This document shows positions 5,847-7,406 of a DNA stretch of 7,406 bases, in pieces. The notes below the pieces were generated by a model, which was given only the letters and a program-made list of their open reading frames with translations, was not told the DNA's origin and did no database searches. The translations under genes were made by a program, and so were the position numbers. The stretch comes from JADFUS01 sp964600025 (GTDB lineage Bacteria > Bacteroidota > Bacteroidia > Bacteroidales > Rikenellaceae), in the NCBI GenBank assembly GCA_964600025.1, contig CAZRHJ010000066.1, positions 1-7,406 of the forward strand, read 5' to 3'. How positions within the stretch are numbered: position 1 is the stretch's first letter; each line of letters opens with the position of its first letter.

Positions 5847-6440
5847 CTACATAGCTTTCAGAGCCTGTTTTATAAGTTCTTCGACCGTAGCAGTTGGATT
5901 TTTAGAAAGTATTGCTCTAATACATTTTTGCGAAACATCTCGCTTGAAACCGAGCAAGGTAAGTGCAGTTATAGCCTCCGATGCAATTTCTGAACCAGCA
6001 ACAGAAACCGCCCCACTCAAAGAGTCTGATATTTCTACATTTACGATTTTATCTCTCAATTCAACAATAACTTTTTCGGCAGTTTTCTGCCCCAAGCCCT
6101 TAACTTTTTTGAGCATTACAGAATTACTGCTTGCAATTATCTGTTGAAGTTCCGAAGCATTGAAGGTTGATAAGATTGTACGAGCTGTATTCCCACCAAC
6201 ACCCGAAACACTCACCAACAAACGAAAAACCTCACGCTCCTCTTTTGTTGCAAACCCATACAATACAGGCAAATCATCACGCATATAATATTGCTCAACA
6301 AACACTTGTAAGGTGTCATTCTTAGCAAATTCTTCGTAACTTCTAAGTGAAATAGCAATATTATAACCAATTCCAGCAACTTCCAAAATCAAATTCGAAG
6401 GGTTCAATTCTACTTTACTACCTCTAAAATAATCATACAT
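5847..6440 (-). CDS. ruvA: Holliday junction branch migration protein RuvA
   Basis: 197 residues, matching the roughly 200 of RuvA. RuvA tetramers bind four-way DNA junctions and load the RuvB motor for branch migration in recombination and repair. Domain I (about 1-63) is an OB fold, from MYDYFRGSKVEL through GIGYNIAISL to the end of LPVLYGF. Domain II has two helix-hairpin-helix motifs, around SGVGGNTA (79-86) and KGLGQKTAEKV (114-124). A flexible linker (about 133-152) leads to domain III (about 153-197, EAITALTLLGF and a C-terminal helix), which contacts RuvB. The frame is open to 6614, but residues before MYDYF are hydrophobic and unlike RuvA and would overlap the divergent gene, so 6440 is the correct start. 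ruvB is not in the window. It lies upstream of pit on the same strand. Confidence 0.95.
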   Translation of the reverse strand: MYDYFRGSKVELNPSNLILEVAGIGYNIAISLRSYEEFAKNDTLQVFVEQYYMRDDLPVLYGFATKEEREVFRLLVSVSGVGGNTARTILSTFNASELQQIIASSNSVMLKKVKGLGQKTAEKVIVELRDKIVNVEISDSLSGAVSVAGSEIASEAITALTLLGFKRDVSQKCIRAILSKNPTATVEELIKQALKAM

Positions 6441-6456
6441 AAGCAAATATTTTATA

Positions 6457-6492
6457 CAAATATAAATATAATTTATTACATTTGTACGCAAA
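6457..6492 (-). promoter_or_regulatory. Possible ruvA promoter in the divergent region
   Basis: On the minus strand, TATATTTG (6464-6457) matches TAnnTTTG exactly. The nearest TTTG (6492-6489) is 24 bases upstream, longer than the 20 seen in the other promoters here, so the -33 assignment is weak. It would give a leader of only about 10 bases. It overlaps the promoter of the divergent OmpH-like gene. Confidence 0.35.
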
Positions 6493-6512
6493 GAAAGATA
6501 TAAATATATTTC
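6481..6512 (+). promoter_or_regulatory. Promoter of the OmpH-like lipoprotein gene
   Basis: TTTG at 6481-6484 (-33) and TATATTTC at 6505-6512 (-7, seven of eight to TAnnTTTG) with a 20-base spacer. Start near 6518, leaving about 22 untranslated bases, A-rich and without a Shine-Dalgarno motif. Confidence 0.55.
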
Positions 6513-6540
6513 GCATAATAATAACAAAATAAATAAACGT

Positions 6541-7119
6541 ATGATTAAGACACTAATTAGCGTTGTTATGCTTGTGGTTGTAGCATCATTTACATCTTGC
6601 AACCAACAAGGCACACAACCAGCTCAGACAGCTACACAAACTACAAAAAGTTCAGTTGTGTATGTAAACATTGACTCTTTGGTTAATAACTACACAATGT
6701 ACAAAGACCTTAATGCTGAATTTATCCAAAAAGCTCAAAAAGTTCAAACAGATTTGGAGAAAAAAGGTAATGCATTCCAAGCAAAACTTCAAACTTTTGA
6801 GAAACAAGTAAAAAACAGCCTTATCACTCGTACAGAGGCTATGACAAAAGAGCAAAATTTGCAAAAAGAGCAACAAGAACTTTTGCAATACAGAGATCAA
6901 ATTCTTCAAAAAATTGCAGAAGATGAGCAAGTTCTTAGAAACAAAATTATTTTTAGTATCAAAGAATTTATCAAAAAATACAACGAAACTAAAAAATACG
7001 ATTTAATCATCACTACAAGCGAAGCATCTGGCACAGTAGTAGCATCTAACCCATCATTAGATATCACAAACGACATTATCTTGGGCATCAACGCTGAATA
7101 TATCCCAGAGAAAAAATAA
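6541..7119 (+). CDS. OmpH/Skp-family lipoprotein
   Basis: 192 residues. A lipoprotein signal peptide occupies 1-19 (K3, hydrophobic 5-15, then FTSC with the lipidated cysteine at 20). A polar Q/T-rich linker (21-37) follows. The OmpH/Skp-like fold runs from about 38: strand VVYVNIDSL (39-47), a long charged Q/K/E-rich helical hairpin (about 52-150), then strand YDLIITTS (153-160) and a tail containing SLDITNDII. Skp is a periplasmic trimeric chaperone that holds unfolded outer-membrane proteins; a similar holdase role is inferred. Unlike classical Skp, which is soluble, this one should be membrane-anchored. No acidic surface-export signal follows the cysteine, so it likely faces the periplasm. 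It is divergent from ruvA with a separate promoter, and is followed by a hairpin terminator, so probably monocistronic. Confidence 0.88.
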   Translation: MIKTLISVVMLVVVASFTSCNQQGTQPAQTATQTTKSSVVYVNIDSLVNNYTMYKDLNAEFIQKAQKVQTDLEKKGNAFQAKLQTFEKQVKNSLITRTEAMTKEQNLQKEQQELLQYRDQILQKIAEDEQVLRNKIIFSIKEFIKKYNETKKYDLIITTSEASGTVVASNPSLDITNDIILGINAEYIPEKK

Positions 7120-7137
7120 TAAATATTTTTACAGTAT

Positions 7138-7170
7138 AAAAGCTACTCTAAGTACAGAGTAGCTTTTTTT
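7138..7170 (+). terminator. Rho-independent terminator of the OmpH-like gene
   Basis: A 12-bp perfect stem, AAAAGCTACTCT (7138-7149) with AGAGTAGCTTTT (7156-7167), a 6-base loop (AAGTAC), and a T run to 7170. It begins 18 bases after the stop codon. Its stem sequence is unrelated to the terminator at 2437-2474. Confidence 0.93.
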
Positions 7171-7196
7171 GGATTTATACATAGGCAATTTACATA

Positions 7197-7406
7197 TTAT
7201 TGCTATCGGGTAAAAATTTTAAAAATCATTGTAATAAATTAAGCGATAAAATATTACAGTATTTTAATTTGTGAAGGGCTTGAAAAAATGATTTTTAAAA
7301 TTTTTATCTTTCCGAAATCATACAAGCTCACAATAAACTCGGATCTCTTAGACTATTTTGCTGATGGTCATAACGTAGCGTACTGGCGTACGTGAGTTAT
7401 GAGCAT
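7197..7406 (+). mobile_element. Non-coding repeat element, copy 3 (cut by window end)
   Basis: Matches 2479-2688 without gaps, with 16 differences in 210 bases by hand count. Homology begins abruptly at TTATTGCT, which sets the left boundary of the shared core. Its left end, TATCGGGTAAAAAT (7204-7217), is more degenerate than in copy 2 (11 of 14 against the right-end sequence of the family). The AT-rich stem-loop (7211-7306) pairs perfectly in its 20-bp arms. The left arm and apex of the long palindrome are present; the right terminus lies beyond the window. No coding potential. Confidence 0.88.

Noticed and set aside
6441..6614. Hydrophobic N-terminal extension of RuvA as a membrane anchor
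   Set aside because: RuvA is cytoplasmic, the extension has no family similarity, and it covers the divergent promoters and the start of the OmpH-like gene; it is a by-product of AT-rich sequence.
1..7406. CRISPR array or tandem repeat array
   Set aside because: The repeats are about 260 bp, kilobases apart and separated by genes; no short regularly spaced repeats exist.

Overview
The window looks like a chromosomal segment of an AT-rich member of the Bacteroidota, probably Bacteroidales. The sequence shows A-rich start regions mostly lacking Shine-Dalgarno motifs and promoters of the Bacteroidota type (TTTG/ATTG at -33, TAnnTTTG at -7). From family knowledge, a short N-terminal domain linked to PspC, a PiT phosphate transporter fused to a PhoU-like tail, and an OmpH-type lipoprotein all fit this phylum. 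The genus cannot be named from sequence alone.

Layout: 1-52 is the right-hand tail of a non-coding repeat. 53-347 is an AT-rich leader with a promoter flanked by dyad-symmetric sites. 348-2413 is a tight plus-strand operon: a small PspC-domain membrane protein, a PadR-family repressor, and a second membrane protein sharing the first one's N-terminal domain but lacking PspC. 2414-2758 lies between convergent genes and holds a strong hairpin terminator plus a complete copy of the repeat. 2759-6440 is a minus-strand block, transcribed ruvA, then pit (phosphate transporter), then fabG, with pit and fabG 16 bases apart behind their own promoter. A 100-bp divergent promoter region separates ruvA from a plus-strand OmpH/Skp-like lipoprotein gene (6541-7119). 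This is followed by a hairpin terminator and a third repeat copy that runs off the window end.

The most notable content is (1) the repeat family: three same-orientation intergenic copies in 7.4 kb, no coding capacity, TGTCC-type inverted ends, and two internal hairpin modules conserved between copies; and (2) the PspC-PadR-PspC-like operon. In that operon the N-terminal and C-terminal parts of what is usually one long Bacteroidota PspC protein appear split over two paralogues around their likely repressor, behind a promoter with candidate operator dyads. The other genes are ordinary housekeeping functions: Holliday junction processing, phosphate uptake, fatty acid synthesis and envelope protein handling. 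No transposase, CRISPR array, tRNA or rRNA was seen.
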